Below, in pieces: positions 23,304 through 31,758 of a stretch of DNA of 54,180 bases. How positions within the stretch are numbered: the first letter of the stretch is position 1; the number at the start of each line of letters is the position of its first letter. Both the position numbers and the translations under genes were made by a program. The notes beneath the pieces are model-generated. The model made no database searches, was not told where the DNA came from, and saw only the letters and a list, made by a program, of their open reading frames with translations. The DNA comes from Sphaerisporangium fuscum (GTDB taxonomy: Bacteria; Actinomycetota; Actinomycetes; Streptosporangiales; Streptosporangiaceae). The stretch spans positions 1 through 54,180 of the forward strand of contig NZ_JAHDTF010000050.1 in the NCBI RefSeq assembly GCF_018531465.1, read 5' to 3'.

Positions 23304-26300
23304 ATGTCCTCACCGTACTTCCGCCCGCTCCCCGCGCAGGTCGATCTGCCCGCCTTCGAGGCGGAGGTGCTCGGCCGCTGGCGCGACGGCAAGGTCTTCG
23401 AGCGCTCGCTGGAGCAGAACGCCGGCGGCCCGTCGTGGGTGTTCTACGAGGGCCCGCCCACCGCCAACGGCATGCCGGGCGTCCACCACGTCGAGGCCCG
23501 CGTCTTCAAGGACGTCTTCCCCCGCTACAAGTCGATGCGCGGCTACCACGTGCCCCGCAAGGCCGGCTGGGACTGCCACGGCCTGCCCGTCGAGGTGGCG
23601 GTCGAGAAGGAGCTCGGCCTGTCCGGCAAGCCGCAGATCGAGGCGTACGGCATCGCCGAGTTCAACGCCCGCTGCCGCGAGTCGGTGCTGCGTCACGTCG
23701 ACGCCTTCGAGGAGATGACCGAGCGGATGGGCTACTGGGTCGACATGTCCCAGGCCTACCGCACGATGGACCCCTCCTACGTCGAGGCGGTCTGGTGGTC
23801 GCTGAAGGTCATCTGGGACAAGGACCTGCTGTTCCGCGACTTCCGCATCACGCCCTATTGCCCGCGCTGCGGCACCGGCCTGTCCGACCACGAGCTCGGC
23901 CAGCCGGGCGGGTACGAGACGGTGTCCAGCCCGTCGGTGTACGTCCGCATGCCGGTCACCTCGGGCCGGTTCGAGGGCGCCGACCTGCTCATCTGGACCA
24001 CCACGCCCTGGACCCTGGTGTCCAACACCGCCGTCGCCGTCCACCCCGAGGTGACCTACGTGGTGGCGGCCAAGGACGGCGAGCGGCCGGTCATCGTGGC
24101 CGAGCCGCTGGTCGAGGCCGCTCTCGGCGAGGGCTGGAGCGTCACCGAGCGCTTCCCGGGCACCGAGCTGGAGCACACGCCGTACTCCCGGCCGTTCGAC
24201 CTGGTCGACATCCCCGGCGCCCACTACGTCGTGCTGGCCGGCTACGTCACCGTCGAGGACGGCACCGGCCTGGTGCACCAGGCCCCGGCGTTCGGCGCCG
24301 ACGACATGGCGACCTGCAAGCGGTACGGCCTGCCGCTGGTCAACCCGATCGGCCCCGACGGCCGCTTCCTGCCCGAGGTGCCGAAGGTCGGCGGCGAGTT
24401 CTTCAAGGACGCCGACGAGGGCCTCACCGACGACCTGCGCGAACGCGGCCTGCTGTTCCGCGGCGGCCACTTCGAGCACAGCTACCCGCACTGCTGGCGC
24501 TGCCACACGCCGCTGCTCTACTACGCGCTCCCCTCGTGGTACATCCGCACCACCGCCATCAAGGACCGCCTCCTCGCCGAGAACGAGCGCACGAACTGGT
24601 TCCCCGGCACGATCAAGGAGGGCCGTTACGGCGAGTGGCTGCGCAACAACGTCGACTGGGCGCTGTCGCGGTCGCGCTACTGGGGCACGCCGCTGCCACT
24701 GTGGGTGTGCTCGGCCGACGAGGACCACGTGACCTGCGTCGGGTCGCTGAAGGAGCTGGGCGAGCACGCCGGGCGTGACCTCACCGGCCTCGACCCGCAC
24801 CGGCCGTACGTCGACGACGTCGCCTTCCCCTGCCCCACCTGCGGCGCCGAGGCGCGCCGGGTGCCCGACGTGATCGACGTGTGGTACGACTCGGGCGCGA
24901 TGCCGTTCGCGCAGTGGGGCGCCCCGCACGTCGACCAGGACGTCTTCGAGAAGGCCTACCCCGGCCAGTTCATCTGCGAGGCCATCGACCAGACCCGCGG
25001 CTGGTTCTACTCCATGATGACCGTCGGCACGCTGGTGTTCGACCGGTCGGCCTACGAGAACGTCCTGTGCCTGGGCCTGATCCTCGCCGAGGACGGCCGC
25101 AAGATGAGCAAGCACCTCGGCAACGTCCTGCAGCCGGTGCCGCTGATGGACCAGCATGGCGCCGACGCCCTGCGCTGGTACATGGCGACCTCCGGCTCGC
25201 CGTGGTCGCCGCGCCGGGTCGGGCACGCCGCCCTGGAGGAGATCGTCCGGAAGGTCCTGCTGACCTACTGGAACACCACTTCGTTCTTCACCCTGTACGC
25301 GGGCGCCGAGTCGTGGACGCCGTCCCGGCCGGCACAGGCCCCGGCGTACGCCGACCGGCCGCTGATCGACCGGTGGGCTCTCGCCGAGCTGCACCGCACC
25401 GTGGCCGAGGTCACCGACGCGCTCGAGGTGTTCGACACGGCGCGGGCCGGTCGCCGGATCACCGAGTACCTCGACGACCTGTCCAACTGGTACGTCCGCC
25501 GCTCGCGCCGCCGGTTCTGGTCGGGGGACGAGTCGGCGTTCGCGACGCTGTACGAGTCGCTGGAGACGGTGACGCGGCTGATGGCGCCGATCGTGCCGTT
25601 CCTCACCGACTACCTGTGGGACGTGCTGCGCGGCCCCGACGCGCCCTCGTCGGTGCACCTGGCCACCTGGCCGGAGGTGGACCACGAGCTGCTCGACCGG
25701 GGCCTTTCCGAGCAGATGGCCCTGGTACGGCGCCTGGTGGAGCTCGGCAGGTCGGCCCGCGCGGGCAGCGGCGTCAAGACCCGCCAGCCGCTCGGGCGGG
25801 CGCTCATCGGCGCGTCCCGGTGGGCCACCCTGCCCGGCGAGCTGCGCGAGCTGATCGCCGACGAGCTCAACGTCCAGACGCTGGAGGACCTTTCGGCGTT
25901 CTCGGCGGACCTGGTGTCGTTCACGGTCAAGCCCAACTTCCGCGCGCTCGGCAAGCGGTTCGGCAGCGGCACCAAGGACGTCGCTGCGGCGATCACGGCC
26001 GCCGACCCGGCGGAGCTGGCCGCCCGCATCCGGGCCGGTGAGGCGGCGACGGTCGTGGTCGGCGGCGAGGATGTCTCGCTGGCGGCCGAGGAGGTCATCG
26101 TCACCGAGCAGCCGCGCGCCGGCTGGGCGGTGGAGACCGGCGCGGTCGGCACGGGCACCGGCGAGACCGTGGCCCTCGACCTGACGATCACGCCGGAGCT
26201 GTCGCGGGCGGGCCTGATCCGCGACGTGATCCGCCTGGTGCAGGACGCCCGCAAGTCGAACGGTCTGGAGATCAGCGACCGCATCGACCTGTGGTGGACG

Positions 26301-26462
26301 GCCTCGGGCGACCTCGCCGAGGCGCTGCGCGCCGACGGCGGCAAGGTCGCCGAGGAGGTCCTGGCGGTGAGCATGACCGAGGGCGAGCCGGGCGCCGCCC
26401 TGCGGGCCCACCACGACGCCGACCTCGGCCTGACCTTCCACCTGTCCCGCACGTCCGGCTGA
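23304..26462 (+). CDS. ileS: Isoleucyl-tRNA synthetase
   Basis: A 1052-residue class I aminoacyl-tRNA synthetase charging tRNA-Ile. The HIGH-type signature is in PTANGMPGVHHVEARVFKD (about residue 50) and the KMSKS-type loop is EDGRKMSKHLGN (about residue 600). The editing domain includes LIWTTTPWTLVSNTAVAVHP. Length and the long C-terminal region fit the type found in mycobacteria and other actinobacteria (the eukaryote-like IleS2 type, often naturally mupirocin-resistant; this subtype is inferred). ATG 23304 is fixed by the T-box: GGAGG of the sequestered ribosome site ends 12 bases before it. Confidence 0.96.
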   Translation: MSSPYFRPLPAQVDLPAFEAEVLGRWRDGKVFERSLEQNAGGPSWVFYEGPPTANGMPGVHHVEARVFKDVFPRYKSMRGYHVPRKAGWDCHGLPVEVAVEKELGLSGKPQIEAYGIAEFNARCRESVLRHVDAFEEMTERMGYWVDMSQAYRTMDPSYVEAVWWSLKVIWDKDLLFRDFRITPYCPRCGTGLSDHELGQPGGYETVSSPSVYVRMPVTSGRFEGADLLIWTTTPWTLVSNTAVAVHPEVTYVVAAKDGERPVIVAEPLVEAALGEGWSVTERFPGTELEHTPYSRPFDLVDIPGAHYVVLAGYVTVEDGTGLVHQAPAFGADDMATCKRYGLPLVNPIGPDGRFLPEVPKVGGEFFKDADEGLTDDLRERGLLFRGGHFEHSYPHCWRCHTPLLYYALPSWYIRTTAIKDRLLAENERTNWFPGTIKEGRYGEWLRNNVDWALSRSRYWGTPLPLWVCSADEDHVTCVGSLKELGEHAGRDLTGLDPHRPYVDDVAFPCPTCGAEARRVPDVIDVWYDSGAMPFAQWGAPHVDQDVFEKAYPGQFICEAIDQTRGWFYSMMTVGTLVFDRSAYENVLCLGLILAEDGRKMSKHLGNVLQPVPLMDQHGADALRWYMATSGSPWSPRRVGHAALEEIVRKVLLTYWNTTSFFTLYAGAESWTPSRPAQAPAYADRPLIDRWALAELHRTVAEVTDALEVFDTARAGRRITEYLDDLSNWYVRRSRRRFWSGDESAFATLYESLETVTRLMAPIVPFLTDYLWDVLRGPDAPSSVHLATWPEVDHELLDRGLSEQMALVRRLVELGRSARAGSGVKTRQPLGRALIGASRWATLPGELRELIADELNVQTLEDLSAFSADLVSFTVKPNFRALGKRFGSGTKDVAAAITAADPAELAARIRAGEAATVVVGGEDVSLAAEEVIVTEQPRAGWAVETGAVGTGTGETVALDLTITPELSRAGLIRDVIRLVQDARKSNGLEISDRIDLWWTASGDLAEALRADGGKVAEEVLAVSMTEGEPGAALRAHHDADLGLTFHLSRTSG

Positions 26463-26475
26463 GCCGGCCGTACGG

Positions 26476-26506
26476 AGGGCGCCGCGGCACCGTCGCGGCG
26501 CCCTTT
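26476..26506. terminator. Convergent terminator of ileS and the FabF-like gene
   Basis: AGGGCGCCGCG (26476-26486) and CGCGGCGCCCT (26494-26504) form a perfect 11-bp stem with a 7-base loop, followed by TT on the plus strand. It lies in the 54-base gap between the two convergent genes. Confidence 0.8.
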
Positions 26507-26516
26507 ACGTTGTAGA

Positions 26517-27737
26517 TCAGATCGTGAAGGCCAGGCAGGCGTTGTGGCCGCCGAAGCCGAAGGCGTTGGTGAGGGCCGCCGTCCACCGGCCGTGCCGGGG
26601 GGCGCCGGTCACGATGTCGAGTTTGATCTGCGGGTCCGGCGTGTCCAGGTTGCGGGTGGCGGGGATCGTCCCCTCGCGGAGGGCGAGGACCGTGGCGATC
26701 GCGCCCAGCGCCCCGGCCGCGCCGCACAGGTGCCCGGTCATCGACTTCACGGCGGTCACCGCCGGATGCGTCCCCACCGCCTCGGTGATCGATTGCGCCT
26801 CGGTCAGGTCGCCGACCTCGGTGGAGGTCGCGTGGGCGTTCACGTGCCCGACGTCGAGCGCGTCGAGCCCGGCCGACGCCAGGGCGAGCCGGATCGCCCG
26901 TACCTGGCCCGCGGGGTGGGCGGCGGTGATGTGGTGGGCGTCGGAGGTGGTCGCCGCGCCGGCCAGCGTCGCGTGGACGCGGGCGCCGCGCGCGGCGGCG
27001 AACCCCGGCCGTTCCAGGACGACCAGGGCGGCCCCCTCGCCGAGCACGAACCCGTCACGGGCGGCGTCGAACGGCCGGGAGGCCTCCTGCGGCGCGTCGT
27101 TGCGCGTGGACAGCGCCCTGGCCTGGCCGAAGGCCGCCAGGGTGAGAGGGTGGAGACAGGACTCGGCTCCGCCGGCCACGACCACGTCCGCGCGGCCGAG
27201 CCTGATCAGGTCCAGCCCCATGGCGATCGCCTCGGCCCCGGAGGCGCAGGCGCTGACCGGCGTGTGGGCGCCCGCCCGCGCGCCGAGTTCCATGCTGACC
27301 ACCGCCGCCGGTCCGTTCGGCATCATCATGGGTACGGTGTAGGGCGAGACCCTCCGCGCCCCGGAGGTCTCCAGGAGATCGTCCTGGCCCAGGGTGGTGA
27401 GCACGCCGCCGACTCCCGTGCCGATCACCACCGCGAGGCGCTCGGGCTCGACCTCGGGGGCCCCGGCGTCCGCCCAGGCCTCCAGCGCGGCGACCAGGGC
27501 GGCCTGCTGGCAGCGGTCGAGCCGCCGGGCCCGCACCCTGCCCAGCGCCTCGGCGGGGTCGGCCGCCAGCCGTCCGGCGATCCGGGTGGGCAGGGCCGCC
27601 GCCCACTCCTCCTCCACCGGCACGATCCCCGAGCGTCCCTCCAGCATGGCGGCCCAGGTGGACCTCACGTCCGCGCCGAGCGGCGTGGTCGCGCCGAGCC
27701 CCGTGACCGACGCGCCGTCCTTCGTCGTCTGCTGCAT
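26517..27737 (-). CDS. FabF-like beta-ketoacyl-ACP synthase (KAS II family)
   Basis: A 406-residue thiolase-fold condensing enzyme. The catalytic Cys-His-His triad is intact: Cys in VSACASGAEAIAMG, His in VNAHATSTEVGD and His in KSMTGHLCGAAGA; the C-terminal NAFGFGGHNACLAF glycine loop is typical. It extends acyl chains by decarboxylative Claisen condensation. It is a lone gene without ACP or chain-length factor neighbours, so it could be a housekeeping fatty-acid enzyme or a leftover of a specialised pathway. The ATG at 27737 follows AAGGGGG. I see no reason to include it in the thiopeptide cluster. Confidence 0.9.
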   Translation of the reverse strand: MQQTTKDGASVTGLGATTPLGADVRSTWAAMLEGRSGIVPVEEEWAAALPTRIAGRLAADPAEALGRVRARRLDRCQQAALVAALEAWADAGAPEVEPERLAVVIGTGVGGVLTTLGQDDLLETSGARRVSPYTVPMMMPNGPAAVVSMELGARAGAHTPVSACASGAEAIAMGLDLIRLGRADVVVAGGAESCLHPLTLAAFGQARALSTRNDAPQEASRPFDAARDGFVLGEGAALVVLERPGFAAARGARVHATLAGAATTSDAHHITAAHPAGQVRAIRLALASAGLDALDVGHVNAHATSTEVGDLTEAQSITEAVGTHPAVTAVKSMTGHLCGAAGALGAIATVLALREGTIPATRNLDTPDPQIKLDIVTGAPRHGRWTAALTNAFGFGGHNACLAFTI

Positions 27738-27873
27738 CACATGCCCCCTTCCGTGTGGGGCCCGTCCGGCGCGGGACGCGGCCGGGATGCCCCCGTACAA
27801 CGGTGCCAGGAGGCGCGGCCGCCGCCGGATGCACGTGATCGACGAAAATCCGCGGCGTGATTTGTCCGTCGTA

Positions 27874-29607
27874 TCAGGTCAGGGCGTTCGGCACCCTCTC
27901 GACGGCGATCGGGGCGACGTGGCGCAGGCAGCCGGTGTCCGGGACGCGCCGCAGGCGGATGAACCCGGTCTCGATGGAGATCGCGCAGGCCGACGCCCTG
28001 CCGTTCTTCTCCGGGACGTGCCCGGTGCTCGGCACCTCCACGACCCGGGCGTCGCGGTACTGATCGGCCGCGAGCAGCCCCTCCTCGGTCGGCGTGCTGG
28101 TGTCCAGCTCCCCCGACAGGACGAGCACTGGGACGTCCGGCAGCCGCCCCGCGCCGGGCGGGGACGGCGCGGGGCGGCCCGGCCAGGCGAGGCACAGATC
28201 GCCCAGGTCGACGATGCCGGCGATCCAGGCCCTCGGGCGGAACGGCCGGTAGTCGCGCGGGTCCAGGCGGGCCAGGCGCGCACCGTACGTCCGGGCGCGC
28301 CGGCGCACCGGGTCGTCCCTGTCCCACAGCGCCGGGTAGTCGTTGCAGACCATCGTCACGAACAGCGGCATGCTGGAGGGGCCCGCGGCGAGGGCCCCGC
28401 TGATCGGCCGCACCTGCTCGGCCAGCTCCACCAGCGGGCCGGTGTCCCCGGCCACCGCCGTGCGCAGCGCCAGCGGCAGCTTCCCGAACAGGTCGGCGTG
28501 GCCCGAGGCCAGCTTGTACACCGTGCTCGCCAGCGCCGTCTCGTCCAGGACGCGGTCGCCGTCCGCGTAGCGGACCGGCTCGCGCCGCAGCCGCGCCGCC
28601 ACGGTGGCGAGGTCGGCCAGCACCTGGTCCCCGTCGCAGGCGCCGCCGGAGCGGCGGCACAGCAGGCGCACGGCCCGCCGCATGGCGCGCGCGGTGGGCC
28701 GGCCGAGCATGTCGAAGCGCAACGGGTACGCCGACGACAGGACCATCGTGCGTACGTGGCGGGGGTGGCGGCGCGCGTACACGGTCATGAGGTAGCTGCC
28801 GTACGACTGGCCGATCAGGGTCAGCTTCCCGATCCCGAGATGCGCGCGGACGTCGTCGATGTCGTCGGCGGCGGCCGCTGAGGTGTAGTAGCGGCGGACC
28901 TCGCCCAGTTCCCGCCCGCAGGCGGCGACGGCCCCCACCGCGGCGGCGCGGCTGCCGCGCAGGTCGTCCCAGCCCCCGGACGGGCACCGCAGCGGGTCCG
29001 ACCTGCCGACCCCGCGGGGGTCGACGAGCAGCAGGTCGTGCGTGGCGAGCAGGTCGTGGTAGCGGGAGCCGTAGAAGTCGCGCTGGGCGATCACCCCGAC
29101 GCCCGGCCCGCCCGGGTTCGGCGCGATCGTGCCCTCCGCGGGGCGGGACGGGTCGCGCCGGCGCACCAGCATGTAGGCGACCCTCGTCGAGCCGGCCGAG
29201 CGGGTGCGGTCGAGCGGGACGACGAGGGTGCCGCAGGTCGCGTCCGAGGGACACGCCTCGCCGGTCCTGACAGTGCGGGCTTGGACGGCCCGGGTTTGGA
29301 CGGCCCCGGCCGTGACGGCCGCGGCTTCGGCCGGCCGGGCCTCGGTGAGCCCGGCTTGTGCGATCCCGGCATTGGCGGCCCCGGCTCTTGCGGTCCGGGC
29401 CCTGGCGGCCCCGGCTCTTGCGGTGCGGGCCTTGGGGGCCCATGCTCTTGCGGTCCGGGTCTTGACGGCCCCGGCTCTTACGGTCCGGGCCCTGGTGGCC
29501 CCGGCTTCCGCGGTCCGGTCCGCCCAGGCCGGGACGGCCGCGCACTGGACGGACGACAGCATCGCGGCGGCCGCCAGTCCGGCGGCGGCGGATCTCAGAC
29601 TGTGCAT
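27874..29607 (-). CDS. Secreted alpha/beta-hydrolase (S33 / tripeptidyl aminopeptidase-like)
   Basis: About 577 residues with a signal peptide (MHSLRSAAAGLAAAAMLSSV, cleavage near AWA). A repetitive Ala/Arg/Thr region of about 80 residues follows, encoded by a degenerate 30-bp DNA repeat. The hydrolase domain has the oxyanion segment APNPGGPGVGV, the nucleophile elbow GQSYGSYLM, the acid in SGELDTSTP and the His in STGHVPEKNG, as in secreted S33 aminopeptidases of actinomycetes. Only the length of the repeat region is unusual. It is divergent from the DUF574 methyltransferase across a 160-base gap that should hold both promoters. Confidence 0.85.
   Translation of the reverse strand: MHSLRSAAAGLAAAAMLSSVQCAAVPAWADRTAEAGATRARTVRAGAVKTRTARAWAPKARTARAGAARARTARAGAANAGIAQAGLTEARPAEAAAVTAGAVQTRAVQARTVRTGEACPSDATCGTLVVPLDRTRSAGSTRVAYMLVRRRDPSRPAEGTIAPNPGGPGVGVIAQRDFYGSRYHDLLATHDLLLVDPRGVGRSDPLRCPSGGWDDLRGSRAAAVGAVAACGRELGEVRRYYTSAAAADDIDDVRAHLGIGKLTLIGQSYGSYLMTVYARRHPRHVRTMVLSSAYPLRFDMLGRPTARAMRRAVRLLCRRSGGACDGDQVLADLATVAARLRREPVRYADGDRVLDETALASTVYKLASGHADLFGKLPLALRTAVAGDTGPLVELAEQVRPISGALAAGPSSMPLFVTMVCNDYPALWDRDDPVRRRARTYGARLARLDPRDYRPFRPRAWIAGIVDLGDLCLAWPGRPAPSPPGAGRLPDVPVLVLSGELDTSTPTEEGLLAADQYRDARVVEVPSTGHVPEKNGRASACAISIETGFIRLRRVPDTGCLRHVAPIAVERVPNALT
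29272..29525. repeat. Degenerate 30-bp intragenic minisatellite
   Basis: The phrase GGCCCCGGCTCTTGCGGTCC and close variants recurs about every 30 bases through this stretch (for example near 29377, 29407, 29467 and 29497). On the minus strand it encodes Ala/Arg/Thr-rich decapeptide-like units (ARTARAGAA-type) just after the signal peptide of the hydrolase. Copy number probably varies between strains. Confidence 0.65.
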
Positions 29608-29767
29608 GTGCCGATCTTCCGCCGACAGGGGGGCAATTCCGCCAACTCGGCACGTCAAGATCGGGAAAGATCTACAGTTATAGGACCCCTGCCAACCCCT
29701 GACGCCGGTCCGCAGGCCAACTCCATGCCTTCCCGCGTGCCCGGCGCTCGTGAACGGAGATCCCAGC

Positions 29768-30568
29768 GTGGCGGAGCGAGGCCCGGCGCCGGCCGGCATC
29801 GACACCACCAGGCCGAGCGTGGCCCGGATGTACGACTACTACCTCGGCGGCAAGGACAACTACGAGGTCGACCGCGCCGCCGTCCGCAGGGTCGCCGAGG
29901 CCATGCCGGAGATCGGGCAGCTCGCCCTGGAGAACCGCGCGTTCCTGCGCCGGGCCGTGCGCCACATGGCGCGGCAGGGCATCCGGCAGTTCATCGACAT
30001 CGGCTCCGGCCTGCCCACGGTGGGCAACACGCACGAGATCGCCCAGCAGATCGTCCCGGACGCCCGCGTGGTGTACGTCGACAACGACCCCATCGTGCTC
30101 GCGCACGGCCGCGCCCTGCTCGCCACCGACGACAACACCACGGTCGTCTCCGCCGACATGCGCCGGCCCGCCGAGGTCCTGCGGCACCCGGAGACCATCA
30201 AGCTCATCGACTTCGGCAGGCCGGTCGGCGTCCTGCTGATCGCCATGATCCACTTCCTCACCCTGGACGAGCGGGACGCCGTCATGGGCGCCCTCCACGA
30301 CGCCATGGCGCCCGGCAGCCTCATCACGGCCACCCACGTCACCCGGGACGGCCACGCCCTGTCCGCCGTCGAGGGCATCGAGGCCGTCTACGCCACCACC
30401 CCGACCCCGATCTACTTCCGCGAACACGCCGAGGTGGCCGGCTTCTTCGAGCGCTTCGAGCTGGTCGAGCCGGGGCTGGTCACCATCGACACCTGGCACC
30501 CCGACCCCACCGACCCCGCCCCGCCCGCCACCAAGTGGCTCTACGGCGCCGTCGCCCGCAAGGCGTAG
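29768..30568 (+). CDS. DUF574-family SAM-dependent methyltransferase
   Basis: About 266 residues of the actinomycete-specific DUF574 (methyltransferase_19) family. The family marker RPSVARMYDYYLGGKDNYEVDR is present near the start, with FIDIGSGLPTVGNTHEIAQ as the SAM-binding glycine motif, VVYVDNDPIVLAHGRALL as strand 2, and a C-terminal KWLYGAVARK. Members are numerous in each genome, and substrates are mostly unknown. GTG 29768 has GGAG 8 bases upstream; a GTG at 29750 is also possible. Confidence 0.88.
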   Translation: MAERGPAPAGIDTTRPSVARMYDYYLGGKDNYEVDRAAVRRVAEAMPEIGQLALENRAFLRRAVRHMARQGIRQFIDIGSGLPTVGNTHEIAQQIVPDARVVYVDNDPIVLAHGRALLATDDNTTVVSADMRRPAEVLRHPETIKLIDFGRPVGVLLIAMIHFLTLDERDAVMGALHDAMAPGSLITATHVTRDGHALSAVEGIEAVYATTPTPIYFREHAEVAGFFERFELVEPGLVTIDTWHPDPTDPAPPATKWLYGAVARKA

Positions 30569-30928
30569 CCGCCGGATCGCCGCAACAAGTGCCGGCGGGT
30601 GGATCGTGTCGTCCGCGCTCAGGACCTTGGTCGGGTGCGGCGGTCGCGTGCCGCCGGCTCGGCGGGAAGCGGTGCTGCGATCGGTCCGGGCGTCGCGGCG
30701 TTCCTGCTGCTCAGCCCTGAGCCGCCTCCAGGACGTGCGCGAGATGCGGCCTCTGTGCAGCAATCGACAAGAAGTGTGCAGAAGTCGTCAATGACAGTTC
30801 ATGGGAACTCCTTCACGATGATGTCCGTGACGGCGGAGACAAGATCGCCGTGACGACGAGACCAGGTCCCTGGTCTTCGCGTACCAGGCCGACCGGTCGG
30901 GTCAGGCGTTCAATCGGAGAGGTAGTCC

Positions 30929-31018
30929 ATGCGCATTCGTCGATCAATGGCACCTGCTGTCCTGGGCACCGCCCTCGCTTCGGCCGGCCGATTCGACCTC
31001 TGCGTGTGGCGGGCATAG
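30929..31018 (+). pseudogene. Truncated secreted-protein start (signal peptide only)
   Basis: GGAGAGG precedes ATG 30929, and the 29 codons read MRIRRSMAPAVLGTALASAG and then RFDLCVWRA before TAG. The first part is a good Sec-type signal sequence, and the rest does not continue it. This is probably the 5' end of a small secreted protein gene lost by deletion. Confidence 0.35.
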
Positions 31019-31216
31019 CGAGCTGAGGTCCCCGGCGTAGGGGTCACGGTCCTCCGAGTCTCGTCGGGTACGGCCGGCCGGGGTTCGCGGCCGTTCCGTC
31101 CCCGGACGCCGGTCGCGGTCGTCCTCGCTCAGCCTGTCATCTCATCGGTGCGATTCACCTGAAGGTCGACCGGCTCCGAACGCCGCTGTCCAAAAAATTC
31201 ATCTCTCGCCATTCCT

Positions 31217-31246
31217 AACGCAGAGAACGCCACTTTTCTCTGCGTT
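31217..31246. repeat. 11-bp perfect inverted repeat upstream of the thiopeptide promoter
   Basis: AACGCAGAGAA (31217-31227) and TTCTCTGCGTT (31236-31246) pair perfectly around an 8-base loop. It could insulate the cluster as a terminator or be an operator; there is no T-run on either side. It lies 189 bases upstream of the predicted -35. Confidence 0.55.
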
Positions 31247-31434
31247 ATTCGTCGTGGCCGCGGCGAGTACCGGCACTTGTGACCAGAGCCTCGCCCCGGA
31301 CAGCGCCGAACCTCTTCGATTCGAAACTCCATTCATCGTCATGCATTCCCTGAAATCGCAGGTCAGCCCCGCGAATAACTGAACTCTACCTATTTTGCAG
31401 GGAATTGGATCCCATAATTCGTCGTCGTGATCCA

Positions 31435-31464
31435 TTGCGAAACCTTCATTGCCTGGGCTAGATT
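31435..31464 (+). promoter_or_regulatory. Candidate promoter of the thiopeptide operon
   Basis: TTGCGA (31435-31440), an 18-base spacer and TAGATT (31459-31464) match a housekeeping-type actinomycete promoter. The -10 ends 29 bases before the precursor ATG, and AAGGGGGTGA (31479-31488) gives a very strong ribosome site 5 bases before it. Confidence 0.55.
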
Positions 31465-31493
31465 CCCCTCATATCCGTAAGGGGGTGAAAAAC

Positions 31494-31655
31494 ATGGACA
31501 AGATGATTGACAGCATCGACCTGAGCGCCATTGAGATCTCCGATCTCATCAGCGCCGACGCCCGGTCGGACGAGACGCCGTCGCAGGTGATGGCCGCTTC
31601 CACCACGACGAGCGGTTGCGCCTGCAGCTCCTGCAGCTCGACCTGCTCGGCGTGA
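31494..31655 (+). CDS. Thiopeptide precursor peptide
   Basis: A 53-residue peptide. The acidic leader (MDKMIDSIDLSAIEISDLIS then ADARSDETPSQVMAA, residues 1-35) resembles thiopeptide leaders with their L-S-D-L/I helices. The Cys/Ser/Thr-rich core (residues 36-53) is STTTSGCACSSCSSTCSA, with four Cys, eight Ser and four Thr in 18 residues. Enzymes for azole formation, dehydration and pyridine formation follow directly. ATG 31494 is fixed by AAGGGGGTGA; the frame is open further upstream without a ribosome site. The Ala-Ala before Ser36 is a likely leader boundary, but Ser40 could also be the ring serine. I do not recognise the core from memory as any known thiopeptide. Confidence 0.9.
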   Translation: MDKMIDSIDLSAIEISDLISADARSDETPSQVMAASTTTSGCACSSCSSTCSA

Positions 31656-31658
31656 GAA

Positions 31659-31710
31659 AAGACCGCTCCCGGCGCTGCCGCGCAGATGTGTCGGCGCCGG
31701 GAGCGGTCTT
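31659..31710 (+). terminator. 17-bp hairpin directly after the precursor gene
   Basis: AAGACCGCTCCCGGCGC (31659-31675) and GCGCCGGGAGCGGTCTT (31694-31710) are perfect complements with an 18-base loop, starting 3 bases after the precursor stop. It is an attenuating terminator or an RNA-stabilising end that would give far more precursor than enzyme mRNA, as is usual in RiPP operons. No separate promoter is evident downstream, so read-through is expected. Confidence 0.85.
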
Positions 31711-31758
31711 CACTGATTCACTTCCTCTGCACGCCGACGGCGAGAGCGAGGGCTCACC

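Larger units (their letters stand above)
30569..31434. other. Long intergenic region with gene debris and palindromes
   Basis: About 870 bases without a convincing intact gene. It holds a truncated signal-peptide ORF (30929-31018), an 18-base palindrome AGACCAGG-TC-CCTGGTCT (30859-30876), and an 11-bp perfect hairpin (31217-31246). From about 31190 the sequence becomes much more AT-rich than the rest of the window, as is common for promoter regions and recent insertions. Confidence 0.5.

Noticed and set aside
23310..26441. A 1043-codon open frame antisense to ileS
   Set aside because: It is the complementary frame of a high-GC gene with low-complexity composition; ileS has all expected motifs.
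26517..30568. FabF-like ketosynthase, secreted hydrolase and DUF574 methyltransferase as part of the thiopeptide cluster
   Set aside because: They lie upstream of the likely operon promoter beyond about 900 bases of debris, are on mixed strands and have no clear step in thiopeptide assembly. They are annotated separately.
31199..31435. A minus-strand 78-codon ORF before the thiopeptide precursor
   Set aside because: No ribosome site, no domain, and it spans the inverted repeat and the AT-rich region; probably non-coding.
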